The notes under the pieces are model-generated. The model was given only the letters and a program-made list of their open reading frames with translations, had not been told where the DNA came from and ran no database searches. This document shows positions 54,626 through 64,000 of a stretch of 64,000 nucleotides of DNA, piece after piece; the stretch's first letter is position 1; every line of letters starts with the position of its first letter. The stretch is from Adiantum capillus-veneris (Eukaryota > Streptophyta > Polypodiopsida > Polypodiales > Pteridaceae): positions 118,971,018 through 119,035,017 of the forward strand of contig CM043958.1 of NCBI GenBank assembly GCA_014529385.2. Reading direction: 5' to 3'. Both the position numbers and the translations under genes were made by a program.

Positions 54626-55075
54626 AAGCACACGGATATGGATTATGCGGGTTGCATGGATCGTAGAAGATCCACATCTGGCTATGTGTTCATGTTTGTA
54701 GGAGCAGCTATCTCTTGGAGATCGTGTCTCCAAGACTGCACGTCTTCATCTACCGCTGATGCAAAATATGTTGCTACATTTGACGCAAGCAAGGAAGCCA
54801 TATAGTTAGCTTGTCTAGTGGGAGATTTGAGCATTCACGAGGTCCTAGTACTGCATTGTGATAGTTAGAGTGCCTTTGCTTTGGCAAAGAATCTGGTGTT
54901 TCACTCAAAGTCAAAACACATAGAGGTTAGATACCATGTCATATGAGATGCATTGGCTGGCAAGAGCATCGAGCTTGTCAAGGTTCACACTGACGACAAC
55001 CCCGCATATGATCTCACGAAGAGCCTAGCCTTAGAGATATTTAGACATTGCATAGAACTTATGGGTGTAGAATGA
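54625..55075 (+). pseudogene. Ty1/copia RNase H C-terminal fragment
   Basis: Reads MDYAGCMDRRRSTSGYVF, GAAISWRSCLQDCTSSS, AKYVATFDASKEAI, stop, LSIHEVLVLHCDS, stop, FALAKNLVFHSKSKHIEV, stop, and VKVHTDDNPAYDLTKSLA, ending LMGVE. This is the full C-terminal half of copia RNase H, with the DYAG Asp, the Glu/Ala of AKYVA (usually AEY, so Glu is Lys here) and the CDS Asp. Three TAG stops lie in frame, plus a TGA or two. The normal end of pol is 80 bp before the 3' LTR. Confidence 0.85.
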
Positions 55076-55158
55076 AGCCTAGGCGATGCTTCATCAACTT
55101 TGTATAGACTAACTATACTGATGCCACTATTGGCCACCATGATATTCAAGTGGGAGGT

Positions 55159-55372
55159 TGTTGGGGTGTAGGCCAGGTGGACGTGGGAAACCACCCTTAC
55201 TCACTTTCTTCGTGATCAATATAGGGAGAGAAAGTGAGAGAGTTGTTCACTCTCTCACTTTCCTCTCCACTAACCCAACTCCCTGTGCAGCTTCTTCTTC
55301 CCCAATTCTCTTCCCCCTTCTCTTGCATCCTTCCCTCTCTAGCACACTCCACACACGTGCTTTTTGACCCCA
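55159..55372 (+). repeat. 3' LTR of the small copia element
   Basis: 214 bp, partner of 53317-53530; differs at a few positions (for example ctttttgacccca at the end). Confidence 0.9.
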
Positions 55373-55688
55373 TTAAAACATTCCAAGATTGCTAAAAATT
55401 AGGGATAAGTATTAAAGAGAATGTACTCAATATAAAAGAAAATAAACGTGCTTGCATTTTTTGGAGAGAGAATTACAAGTTAAGCATGGTGGCCTTACAT
55501 AGGCTCAAAATGGAAGGTGGCATCAAATGATGCTGGAAAGTGATATGCATCACATGTGGGAAAGGTCAAGTAGCATGGGGCTACACCAAATAGCATGTGA
55601 CTATAGATGTGTAGCATGCATGCATAGTAAAGAAGTATGTGTGAGGCTTAAAGGTTCCATAGGAAAAAATGTGTTCATGCACGTAACT

Positions 55689-55831
55689 TGTGAGACTAAG
55701 AGGATTGGAACATGCAACTCTCCACCCGAATATGCCCTACATAGGCCCTACCACCTTGTTAATAATAGGGACCCCTTGATCTCATGTCCGTCTTGGACAT
55801 TGGACTGCCTGGTCTTACCCTAGGTCTAACA
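55689..55831 (-). repeat. 3' LTR of the short-LTR element
   Basis: 143 bp, aligned with 59992-60131. Confidence 0.85.
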
Positions 55832-56218
55832 TTACTCCCCCTTGAAGAAGCATTTTCATCCTCGAAAACAAAAGTGGTTGTATCTCCAAGAACACGAATG
55901 TTTTCCATAGTGACATCCTTCATGGATCCAGATGTTTGTTTGATTGGAACAAGGGTCAGTAGGAGGTTCATTGAAACCAAGAATAACATCTTGATTTTTC
56001 ACATTGTTGTCCCTTTGCAACCATCTTGTGTAACTGGCCCATATCCAACATAGCATGTAGACTCCATTTAGAACTCACGTGAGTATGAAAAACGAGTTAC
56101 CACAACTAAGATGTACCCAAAAGAGTACCTCTTTTCACTTTTCATGAAAGTAATTGGCTGACGTCACTCATCAGCAATGTATAAGTCTTTGACTTGTTAT
56201 CAATTCTCATCAATAAAC

Positions 56219-56256
56219 TGTCAATGTTGGCGATGCGGAAGTGTGTAGACGAAGGT

Positions 56257-56328
<72 letters not shown>

Positions 56329-56528
56329 AGAGAGATGCATTGAACCAATTAACCAAGGCAATGAGACAACAGATGATAATACAATGGGAGTTGAGGGTTT
56401 TTTTATATAGAAACATCACTAAATTTCCCTACCCAGACTTTGACAAATAAGTGAAATAAATCCCTAAAAGCCAAAATAAATAATGGGTTCACACAAGGCA
56501 ATTCACTTGAGATGCCTAAACTTTAACA
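56219..56528 (-). repeat. 3' LTR, with (GA)n expansion
   Basis: 310 bp; a GA array of about 68 bp (56261-56328) where the partner LTR has only gtgagagagatag. Confidence 0.9.
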
Positions 56529-57024
56529 CCCTCTTTGCAACTCATAGTGGACATCAATAGTGAAACCAAGTCGATGAAGAAGCTACTGACACCCCAACAA
56601 TGACAGACTACTGGATACACCTTGGTGTTGCTCTCCTCAACTTTGTACCTGAAAGAAATTCCATCTTGAGCATCAGTTGCCTCTGTAGAAAATCTAAACT
56701 GTAGACAAGACTATGTCCAATAATCCCCATTTGAGAACTGTGAACATATCACGTGAAAAATATGACACTCCAAGATAATAAACTCTGGAACACATACTTT
56801 CCATGATCCGACCAACAAGAATGAATTGGTGCACCCATCCATAGTGTCTTTGATACGCCTAATTAGTTCCCTGCCAGATGCATCTGCCTTGAGCTCCGAC
56901 CTAGGGGTCCAAACATCAATAACTTAAATTCTACAAAAGGGTCCAAATCAATCATAGGGAGCACTATCTACCCCTCTTTGCCACTCACAAATCCTCTCTT
57001 TGATTGAAGCTAGTGGTAACACTT

Positions 57025-57348
57025 TCACTTTGACGTGAAATCTAACGTCAAGGCCACTATGGCCACCATCACGTGTGCCATGCCGATCTCCTCTGTCAAA
57101 TCTTTATTACCGTAACCTCTGTCAAGCTTGCCTTTGACTTGGTCTTCAAGTGAATTCCTGCTTTTGCCTTTGGCTTTCAACTCCCGAGCCAAACAAAGCG
57201 TTGAATCACAATCATAACTGTGGTCGTACCTCTCGAGTACCGAGGCAACTAACTGAGTACTGGTACTGCCATCCGTGTCAAGCTTGCTGATGCCGTTGTC
57301 CTCGATCAAACTCGCCCATTTGCCTTTGACTTTAGAATGTTGAGCCAA
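57025..57348 (-). CDS. Unknown open frame inside the non-coding LTR element
   Basis: 107 codons: KVKGKWASLIEDNGISKLD, STQLVASVLERYDHSYDCD, CLARELKAKGKSRNSLED and KVKGKLDRGYGNKDLTE-like phrases, charged and protein-like. No gag, protease or RT motif. Related phrases (KVKG.., KAKGK) recur within it, suggesting internal repetition. Could be captured host sequence or chance. No evidence of expression. Confidence 0.25.
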   Translation of the reverse strand: MAQHSKVKGKWASLIEDNGISKLDTDGSTSTQLVASVLERYDHSYDCDSTLCLARELKAKGKSRNSLEDQVKGKLDRGYGNKDLTEEIGMAHVMVAIVALTLDFTSK

Positions 57349-58072
57349 TTAGTTGGGTGGTCTCCTTGGAACTATGTCAATGCATAGGCCTCTAGCTCGA
57401 AGGTTGATCTGCTCTCCATAGCTTTTAGTTGGCTGTCCACACCCTCTTTTGTTGCTCTCCCCGACTGCTTGAAAGCCTCGCACGTCCTCCACCTCGCACC
57501 TCCTCTACCACAAAATGACAACTCCTCCAATGGAATCTCTTGGGGCTCCCCGTTGATGCCCTTCTCCTATGGAAAACACTACCACACCACAAACCCTTGC
57601 CAATCCCCACAAGCGAGAACCGGGCCACCTTTGCCTCTCAAAATGTAGGGCAGCAGGGTGAGCAACGGGCAGAACATGCAAAAAAACACTTGCCAAACGG
57701 CGCTGCAGGTTGCCTCTCAAAACACTAGATAGCAGGTCAATTTACTAGTTGCAAGGCAGTAGGGCGAATAAGATGCATTTTCAAAACACTAGACTGTAGG
57801 CGTTTCCATGCAGGGAATAGGGCAGAGCAGGGCGTGCTATTTAGCAGTAGGTGGAAAAACACTAGGGCCAATAGGGTGTGTAGGAGGGCTGATTTCTTTT
57901 TTGTGCTGAGGCAAAATTCAGCGCTGGGCAGTAGATGGAAAAAAATGCCAAGTGATAAAAAAACGCAGCCAGCCAACAGTAGGGCATAAATCTGTGGGCA
58001 AGTACTTCTTCATCTTCTCCTCTGGGATGCCTCTCTCCACCAAGGTCTATGCCGTATGATGCTTTGATACCA

Positions 58073-58325
58073 TGTTAAAGTTGGCAATGCGAAAGCGTGT
58101 AGACCAAGGTGAGAAGTAATGTGAGAGAGATAGATGCATTAACCAACAAACCAAGGCAATGAGATAACAAATGATAATACAATGGGGACTGAGGGTTTCC
58201 TATATAGAAACCTCAATAAATTTCTCTACCCAAACTTTGACAAATAAGTGAAATAAATCCCTAAAAGCCAAAATAAATACTCGGTTCACACTGGGTAGTT
58301 TACTTGAGATGCCTAAACTTTAACA
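58073..58325 (-). repeat. 5' LTR of the nested non-coding element
   Basis: 253 bp, partner of 56219-56528. Confidence 0.9.
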
Positions 58326-59991
58326 TAAACAATCCCACCATAACTAGTGTTCAAGGTTGAGAGCCTGTCTTACACATGAAGAGACTAAATCTAGTCACAA
58401 ACATGCTTTACCTTATGGTAAGAAAATTCCAACTAGAGTGATACATGCTTTCTAACTGGATTGCTTGGTGCTAATGTATGCGCTCAGACATATTCTTTAG
58501 CACAAGATTACACTTGAAATCTATGACATGTCTATCCCCTTTGGATAAATGAAAGTACTGAGGAGTGTTTCCCCACCGTTTACAGACAGTCTTCCAAAAT
58601 GATTGTAAGCAGGGATCACAATGCTTTGCAACATGGCTGAGGGATCAACAATGTTATAAATAGCCATCTTGGTTAACTTGAAAGATCCACAAGCACCCAA
58701 ACCAAGCCATGAACTATATTGGTGATTGTTAGATCTATCTTGTGAATGTGCATGCCGCTATAAATCAGTTTTTGCTAAACACTAGGACCCATAACACCTA
58801 GTGTGCATGCATTTAGCAAAAATAGATCCAAACTTGCATATCCATGATCTTACTTGCCAATAGTTATGGAAAATACTATGCTCATAGCACACATGAAAGA
58901 GAATTGTAAATAGCTCTGAAAAGAAACTAAATACTTTCTACTGCAATCGTTTGCAAGCCTGGCTTGCTGAAACGTTTGAACCATAATAGAACGTGAAACA
59001 TAAGTCACTTCTAGGTGTACAAATAATGTAACATTTTCATTAACAACACATTGATCTACTATATGCATAAACAACCATCTGTTAATGTTGTTTAACAACA
59101 CTTGTAATCCTAACAAGTCATTCTATAGTACCCAACAATTCCTAGCCACCGAAATTGTTCTTGATACTACGTGCTAACAATGCTCCAGAAAATGAATTTG
59201 ACCAACACCTCAGGACTTTGTCGCAACACATATTGAAATAGCGGGCGCCAGTGTCAGTCCCCAGAGACTCATATTCTCCATGTTTGGAATATATCACAAA
59301 AAAGGATATCTAAAAAAAGAACATCCTTCAAGTAGGAGATGTACCTGTGTGTGGAGGTAACTATAAACACTTAGAAGCATGAGTGAGAGGGGCCCTCATT
59401 ACCCTTTCTCCACATAGGATAAACCAAACTCCGTGAGTTCCTAGACCATGTTGTCTCCCATTTGACAACTTGCAAAGAAGCCTTACATATAAGCCCATAA
59501 CTACATAATGCAGAAATGTATATGGGATAGTCCGGCCCAATTCTTTGCTCTTACATGACTCTGTCATGTATTTGAAGAGAAAAATGGATAAAAGAATTCA
59601 AGATTATTCTTTGCAATCCAAACACCTTCGTTAGCTGCTACAATGTCAAACCACTTGGTTAGACTTTGTAGGAAACTGTAGCCAACGGTGACGAACACAG
59701 TCTACCGTGGTCAAAAGTGTGTGGAATCAACTGAGAAAGTTGATTTTGTCCACTACCCATTGGTAGATTGTGGACTTATTTCCTACCACTCCTAAAGACA
59801 TAATAAATGCTACAACTAAGTAGCCGATATTCTACAATTGGAATCTTTTTCACAACAACTAAGTCATGAGAGAATCTTCTTCCTTCATGAATAGAGGAGA
59901 AAGATGTCAAATACCCTTAAAGAAAATAGTCGTGCTAGATTTCCTCAGGTGTTTACACAAGAGATTACCTGTGTAGAGGCTCTAATACCAG

Positions 59992-60131
59992 TGTTAGACT
60001 TAGAGGATTGGAGCATACAACACTCCACCCGACCATGCCCTATATAGACCCTGACTTGCTAATAATAGGGCCCCCTTGACTGCATGCCCATCTTGGCCCT
60101 TGGTCTGCCTAGTCTTACCCTAGGTCTGACA
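59992..60131 (-). repeat. 5' LTR of the short-LTR element
   Basis: 140 bp, starts TGTTAGAC, ends GTCTGACA; primer site directly to its left. Confidence 0.85.
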
Positions 60132-60421
60132 TAAATGGTGTATGCTTGTATTAAGGGTTTTTTTCTCGCCGTGAGTGCAAGCTATAGGCTTACCTCAACA
60201 AACACCCCCATAAGTTGAATCCTATATCATATGGAATGGATATTGATCGAGTCTAATATGAGCTACATCGGGCTACTACGCAGGGCTTATAAAGATCAAA
60301 TCTAAAGCAATTTTTTTTTGTAGGTGTTACCTCCAAACTATATGGTGTGGGTAGTGCCTAAACACTTACAAATACATGTCATCACTTTCTTTAGGGAACT
60401 ATAGGCATCATCCCCTATGCA

Positions 60422-61402
60422 TTAACTTCCTTGATTTTTGGGAATTTGGAGGATTTGCTGGCGGTGGTGCACATGTGGGTGGACTTGGTTTTTGAAGTGG
60501 GTTTGGTGCATATCTCCTTCTTGTTGTAGTGAGGGCACACCTTGGTGGATGTAGTGCCTCTACATATGCAAAGATGGATGCAATAGGCTTGAACAAAATG
60601 TGGAACAAGATTGAGTTAATCCCATGGCTTGGGGCTATTGAGGTAATCTTGGGATTGGATAAGATATACCTTGCTTTTGGGCTTAGGCTCTGTGGAGACT
60701 TTGTCTTAGAAGTAGAAAACTTTGACCTCGAATAATTTTGACATTTAAAATAAAAGCCAAAAGGTTTAATGGGAAGGTATGCTTGGAATGAGATTGATTT
60801 CAAAGTAAAAAAACCTCCAAGTTTTGGGATTTAGCAAAATGATAGTTGGCTTTCAAAAACTTTTGGAAAAGAAAAAGTTCATTTTTCTTTTGAGTGGCAC
60901 ATCCATACACTTTCAAAAAGAAAGAAGGGAACAAACACACACATACAAAGCAAAGATTTATGAGCAAAGTTTAGCAAAAAAATCAAGCATATAACATGTC
61001 CTTATTTAATGTTTGGTCCAAATGCGACATAAATTTGTACATTTGGAAAGTTTGCAAATACACTATACACACAAATGCATTTCAATAGTTTAATCAAGTA
61101 GGGTAACTTGGCTTAGAGAAAGCGAGAAGAGCAAGAAACAAAACATAATCAATCGTCCTAATAAAAAAGAAAAATTGCACACATTCTAATGCTCAATTCC
61201 AAATTAGCTCAAATCACTTGGTTAGGAAAGTGGCCATGTAGACATGTCCAAATCCAAGGAGAGAGATTATTAAGATTGAGCTTATTTAGCATAATCCTAA
61301 AGAGTTATGAATTGATTTAGTTCTTCAAAAGAGCACTAAATCTTACATAGAAATCTAACCTATGCAATTAAAAAATGCTAATTCACATTATCTCCGATAC
61401 CA
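60422..61402. other. Interior of the outer element, first unit
   Basis: About 1 kb between the two outer LTRs. The primer site TGGTATCGGAGA lies at 61391-61402 (minus), two bases from the LTR at 61405. A 131-codon minus-strand frame (60803-60408) has Pro/Ser/Lys-rich sequence with no match. Otherwise AT-rich. Confidence 0.5.
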
Positions 61403-61404
61403 CA

Positions 61405-62116
61405 TGTAATGCCTATGATGGATAGAACAACGAGGCATTCATCGTAATAAAAGCTTAATAAAAATTAGCAATAAGTATTAGAGAGAATGTACTCAATGTA
61501 AAAGGAAATAAACTTGCTTGATTGATTAGATTTTTTTAGAGAGAGAATTACAACTTAAGCATGGTGGCCTTATATAGGGTCAAAATGGAAGGTGACAATA
61601 AAATAAGCATGGTGGCCTTATATAGGCCAATCAAAAGCAGGCATGTTCAAGCCAAAACGAAAGAAACAGAAAACAATCGATTTATAGGCACAAATTTAGG
61701 TCAAGTAGCATGTGGGGCTACACCAAATAACATGTGACTATAATTTTGTAGCATGTGTGCATAGTAAAGAAGCATGTGTGAGGCTTATAGGTTCCATAGA
61801 AAAAAATGTGACTATGCACATAAATGGTGAATGCTTAGCTTAGGGAATTGTTCTCACAGTGAGTGCAAGCTATAGGATTACCTCAACAAACACCCGTGTA
61901 AGCTGAAGCTTACATCATAGAGCATGTACTCTGATCAAGGAGTCTGATATGGGTTACATCCGTCCGACAACACCATAGGGCTCATAAAGGTTTGATTTGA
62001 TGCAATAAAAAAGTAGTGTAGGTCTTATCTCCAAAATATATAATCTGGGTAGTGCCTAAACACTTACAGATGCAAGTCATCACTTTCTTTAAGAAATGAT
62101 GGGCCTCATCCTAACA
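61405..62116 (-). repeat. LTR of the outer element (uninterrupted copy)
   Basis: 712 bp, TGTAATGCC...CCTAACA (minus: TGTTAGG...GGCATTACA). It has a primer site on its left and a purine tract GGATGGGGGAA on its right, so it serves as 5' LTR of the left unit and 3' LTR of a right unit. Confidence 0.75.
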
Positions 62117-62238
62117 TTCCCCCATCCTTGCTTGTTCGTCCGCAACACAACTACTTAGGGTGCTAAGTAGTGGTCAGGCTTTTGCATCGCCGTTCTCTTT
62201 GCTTGATGATCAAGAGCTTGTTGGTACTTGAGACACAG

Positions 62239-63351
62239 CTAATTGTCTTTAGTGGACATAAATTGCATGTTGATTGCATTCTTTAGCTCCATTGCTGAAT
62301 AGTTGACAAATCGAGCCCGCAAGTTTGTGATGATAGGGCCAAAGATCTTTGATCTGTAAGTAAAAAATCCCGTGTAGAATGCTTCCTTAAATGTCTGCAT
62401 ATAATATGATGGGAGAAACATGGCCCTTGTGTAGAATCCATGAAGGACTTCTGGTTGACCAGAGAGATCATAGCATAGACCTTGTGTACCTTTGAGGAAG
62501 GACATCCATGCAGCATTTGTTTGTTCAACCCTATGAAAGGTTTGCAAACAAGTGAGGAGCATCTTTAAAATATTTACGAGCATAATGCATGCCAAATTTG
62601 GGATCCCCCAAAATAGCTCTATAGTCAAAGATAGTGTCTCCACCATGTGTGACTCTGTCGGTTAGTTACTTGGAGGTGGTGGAAATCGGGGGTAGTTAAG
62701 CCAGGTTGGTCTTTTCTGTTGGAGGATAAGGTGTTGTTTCCAATTTTTGACTCTCGATACTCGGCATTGCACAGGATCATGTTTGATTAGTAATGGTGCA
62801 TTTATGAACAAAATGAGATACCTGGGATGTCGATTAAGCCAGATCTCGTGCCATTTGGGGTGCTGTAGTGAAGTACTGGCCTGGAGATCCTTGAACAGTC
62901 ATTCTTTGATTTGGAGGACTTATGAGAGGATAAGGGAAAGCTTGTTGTTGTCACCTTTCATTGATTGTAGAGGGCGTGAGTAGATTGACACTCATTGAGT
63001 GTATAATTCATTCTTCCCATTGCATTGCCTCCTTCCAAATGGTCTCTATTTCCTCTTCTATCTGCTTCTTCAAAATGGCCTCCTCCTCAGCAACAGTCAG
63101 AGGCTTTTTGGAGTAGTGGAAGGTTCTGCTTCTCCTTGAGAAATTTCAATCCCTAGAAGACTAGCCTCTTATGCTGTTGGAACTTCCAGATCCATAAATT
63201 GAACGGTATCCTTATCTTGTATTGTGGTAGTGATTTGCTCATCTCTCAACGTGGTTTCATGCACCACAACAACTTCTTTAGCCTTGCTTAGCTCCTTGCT
63301 AAGCTGATGTTGCAGGAGCGGATCACACCATCCATAAAGTGCATGCAACAC
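62239..63351 (-). pseudogene. Decayed coding region of unknown family, interior of second outer unit
   Basis: Several minus-strand frames alternate. 63351-63169: QHQLSKELSKAKEVVVVHE and DKDTVQFMDLEVPT. About 63110-63010: VAEEEAILKKQIEEEIETI. 62646-62239: ACIMLVNILKMLLTCLQTF and ARFVNYSAMELKNAINMQF. A neighbouring frame around 62640-62540 reads DTIFDYRAILGDPKFGMHYA. The alternation suggests one ancestral protein broken by frameshifts. Its place after a polypurine tract of a minus-strand LTR element suggests a retroelement protein, but no gag or pol motif is recognisable. Confidence 0.35.
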
Positions 63352-63676
63352 ACCCTAGATCAACATAATTTCAATCAAGGACACACATGCAACAATAGGC
63401 ACACAGAGGAATCTCGTTATCTTGTCAGGCTGAGACCATCCTACACATACAACACTTTGGAAGGCCAACTAAACCACAACCTAGAGTCTCACTGCTCTCA
63501 ACTACACTACCTACCCACATACACACAAACAAAAGGAAACTCGCTAAACCATACCAGAATCGTACGAAACTTATGGAACACCATCCCCTCACTAGGATAC
63601 ACCTGTCCCTAAGCCTCTATAGTCAAAACTCTAGCTCTAAACCCATTTATAGAAAACACGTACGAAGACAGAGCAG
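63352..63676. other. Non-coding, nothing recognised
   Basis: Rich in acacac-like phrases but not a clean microsatellite. Confidence 0.35.
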
Positions 63677-63984
63677 TATTTTGGAAGTGCCCGAAACTAA
63701 AGTCTATGAGTACCTATGCGTAGCTTATGTTGCACAATTCTAACGACTACTTGCAGGTAAAAAATAGACATTGTTTGATATACTTACAGCCGCAAATAGC
63801 TCGTAGATGCACGAGCACATATGCTAGCATTATTTTGGAAGTGCCCAAAACTAAAGTATATGAGTACCTATGCGTAGCTTATGTCGCACAATTCTAACGA
63901 CTACTTGCAGGCAGAAAAGAGACATTGTTTGATATACTTACAACCGCAAATAGCTCGTAGATGCATGAGCACGTATGCTCCATT
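63677..63984. repeat. 154-bp tandem duplication
   Basis: tattttggaagtgccc starts at 63677 and again at 63831; both copies share gtacctatgcgtagctta and aatagctcgtagatgca. Roughly 94 % alike by eye. Confidence 0.9.
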
Positions 63985-64000
63985 CCGCGAGGAATGCTTG

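Larger units (their letters stand above)
56219..58325 (-). mobile_element. Second non-coding LTR element, nested, 2.1 kb
   Basis: Direct repeats 56219-56528 and 58073-58325 share TGT(C/T)AA..GTTGGC at the start and aactttaaca at the end. Perfect 5-bp target duplication taaac (56214-56218, 58326-58330). The primer site TGGTATCAAAGC (minus, 58061-58072) abuts the right LTR and GCAAAGAGGG the left, so it is a minus-strand element using initiator-Met-type priming. The left LTR is longer because of a GA array. The interior (1.5 kb) has no gag/pol match; the longest frame is 57025-57348. Confidence 0.9.
55689..60131 (-). mobile_element. Short-LTR non-coding retroelement with nested insertion
   Basis: LTRs 55689-55831 (143 bp) and 59992-60131 (140 bp), TGT(T/G)AGAC...GTCT(A/G)ACA. 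Target duplication taact/taaat (one mismatch); the intact LTR at 61810 shows the empty site cataaatgg. The primer site on the minus strand is TGGTATTAGAGC (59979-59990) and the polypurine tract CAAGGGGGAGTAA lies beside the left LTR. Without the nested 2.1-kb element it is about 2.3 kb. No gag or pol motif inside. TRIM/LARD-like in structure. Confidence 0.85.

Noticed and set aside
57425-57976. Three overlapping minus-strand frames
   Set aside because: Gly/Arg/Leu-rich chance frames inside the non-coding LTR element; none extends or shows a motif.

Overview
The window looks like repeat-rich nuclear DNA of a land plant. Almost every recognisable coding stretch belongs to a transposable element (Ty3/gypsy, Ty1/copia, CACTA, probable MULE). 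Introns have GTAAGT donors and TAG/CAG acceptors, LTR primer sites match plant initiator-Met tRNA, and long CT/GA/AC microsatellites are common. The Ty3 lineage at 27-37 kb (box FLDD, motif TLPQGATN) reminds me of elements from seed-free plants, so a fern, lycophyte or bryophyte is my best guess; that is inference. I see no intact ordinary cellular gene, no rRNA or tRNA gene and no CRISPR array. The best non-transposon candidate is a decayed multi-exon gene at 16.6-21.8 kb (- strand).

Layout. 1-5136: decayed Ty3 gag-protease-linker (- strand) running off the left edge. 5137-12254: a complete Tat-like Ty3 element (- strand) with 872/881-bp LTRs, inserted in the centre of a palindromic repeat whose array continues at 12255-13800 (units of about 284 bp in a 688-bp higher-order period). 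14.2-16.1 kb: two old Ty3 fragments in opposite orientations. 16.6-21.8 kb: intron-bearing pseudogene, interrupted at 17.15-18.93 kb by repeat-like DNA. 21.9-24.5 kb: dense CT/GA microsatellites with a recurring palindromic motif.

24567-43803 is a three-level nest. A MULE-like transposase gene (+) is split by a CACTA transposon (25125-41714, TSD gat). The CACTA is itself split by a Ty3 element (27482-36898, - strand, two 1718-bp LTRs, TSD acgt). 44.2-45.4 kb: two old Ty3 fragments. 46.7-48.3 kb: decayed Ty1/copia pol (- strand). 49.9-52.6 kb: AT-rich DNA in which I recognise nothing.

53.3-64 kb is a second nest. An LTR of a minus-strand element (53284-60421, partner LTR 61405-62116) carries two insertions. 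One is a small copia element whose interior is mostly AC repeats (53317-55372). The other is a non-coding LTR element (55689-60131), which itself contains a further LTR element (56219-58325, TSD taaac). The order LTR-interior-LTR-interior suggests a tandem retroelement. The window ends in a 154-bp tandem duplication.

Function is therefore mostly parasitic: capsid, protease, reverse transcriptase, RNase H, integrase and transposase pieces. Nearly all are broken by stops or frameshifts, and TAG is frequent in the Tat-like element. The nests allow relative dating of the insertions.
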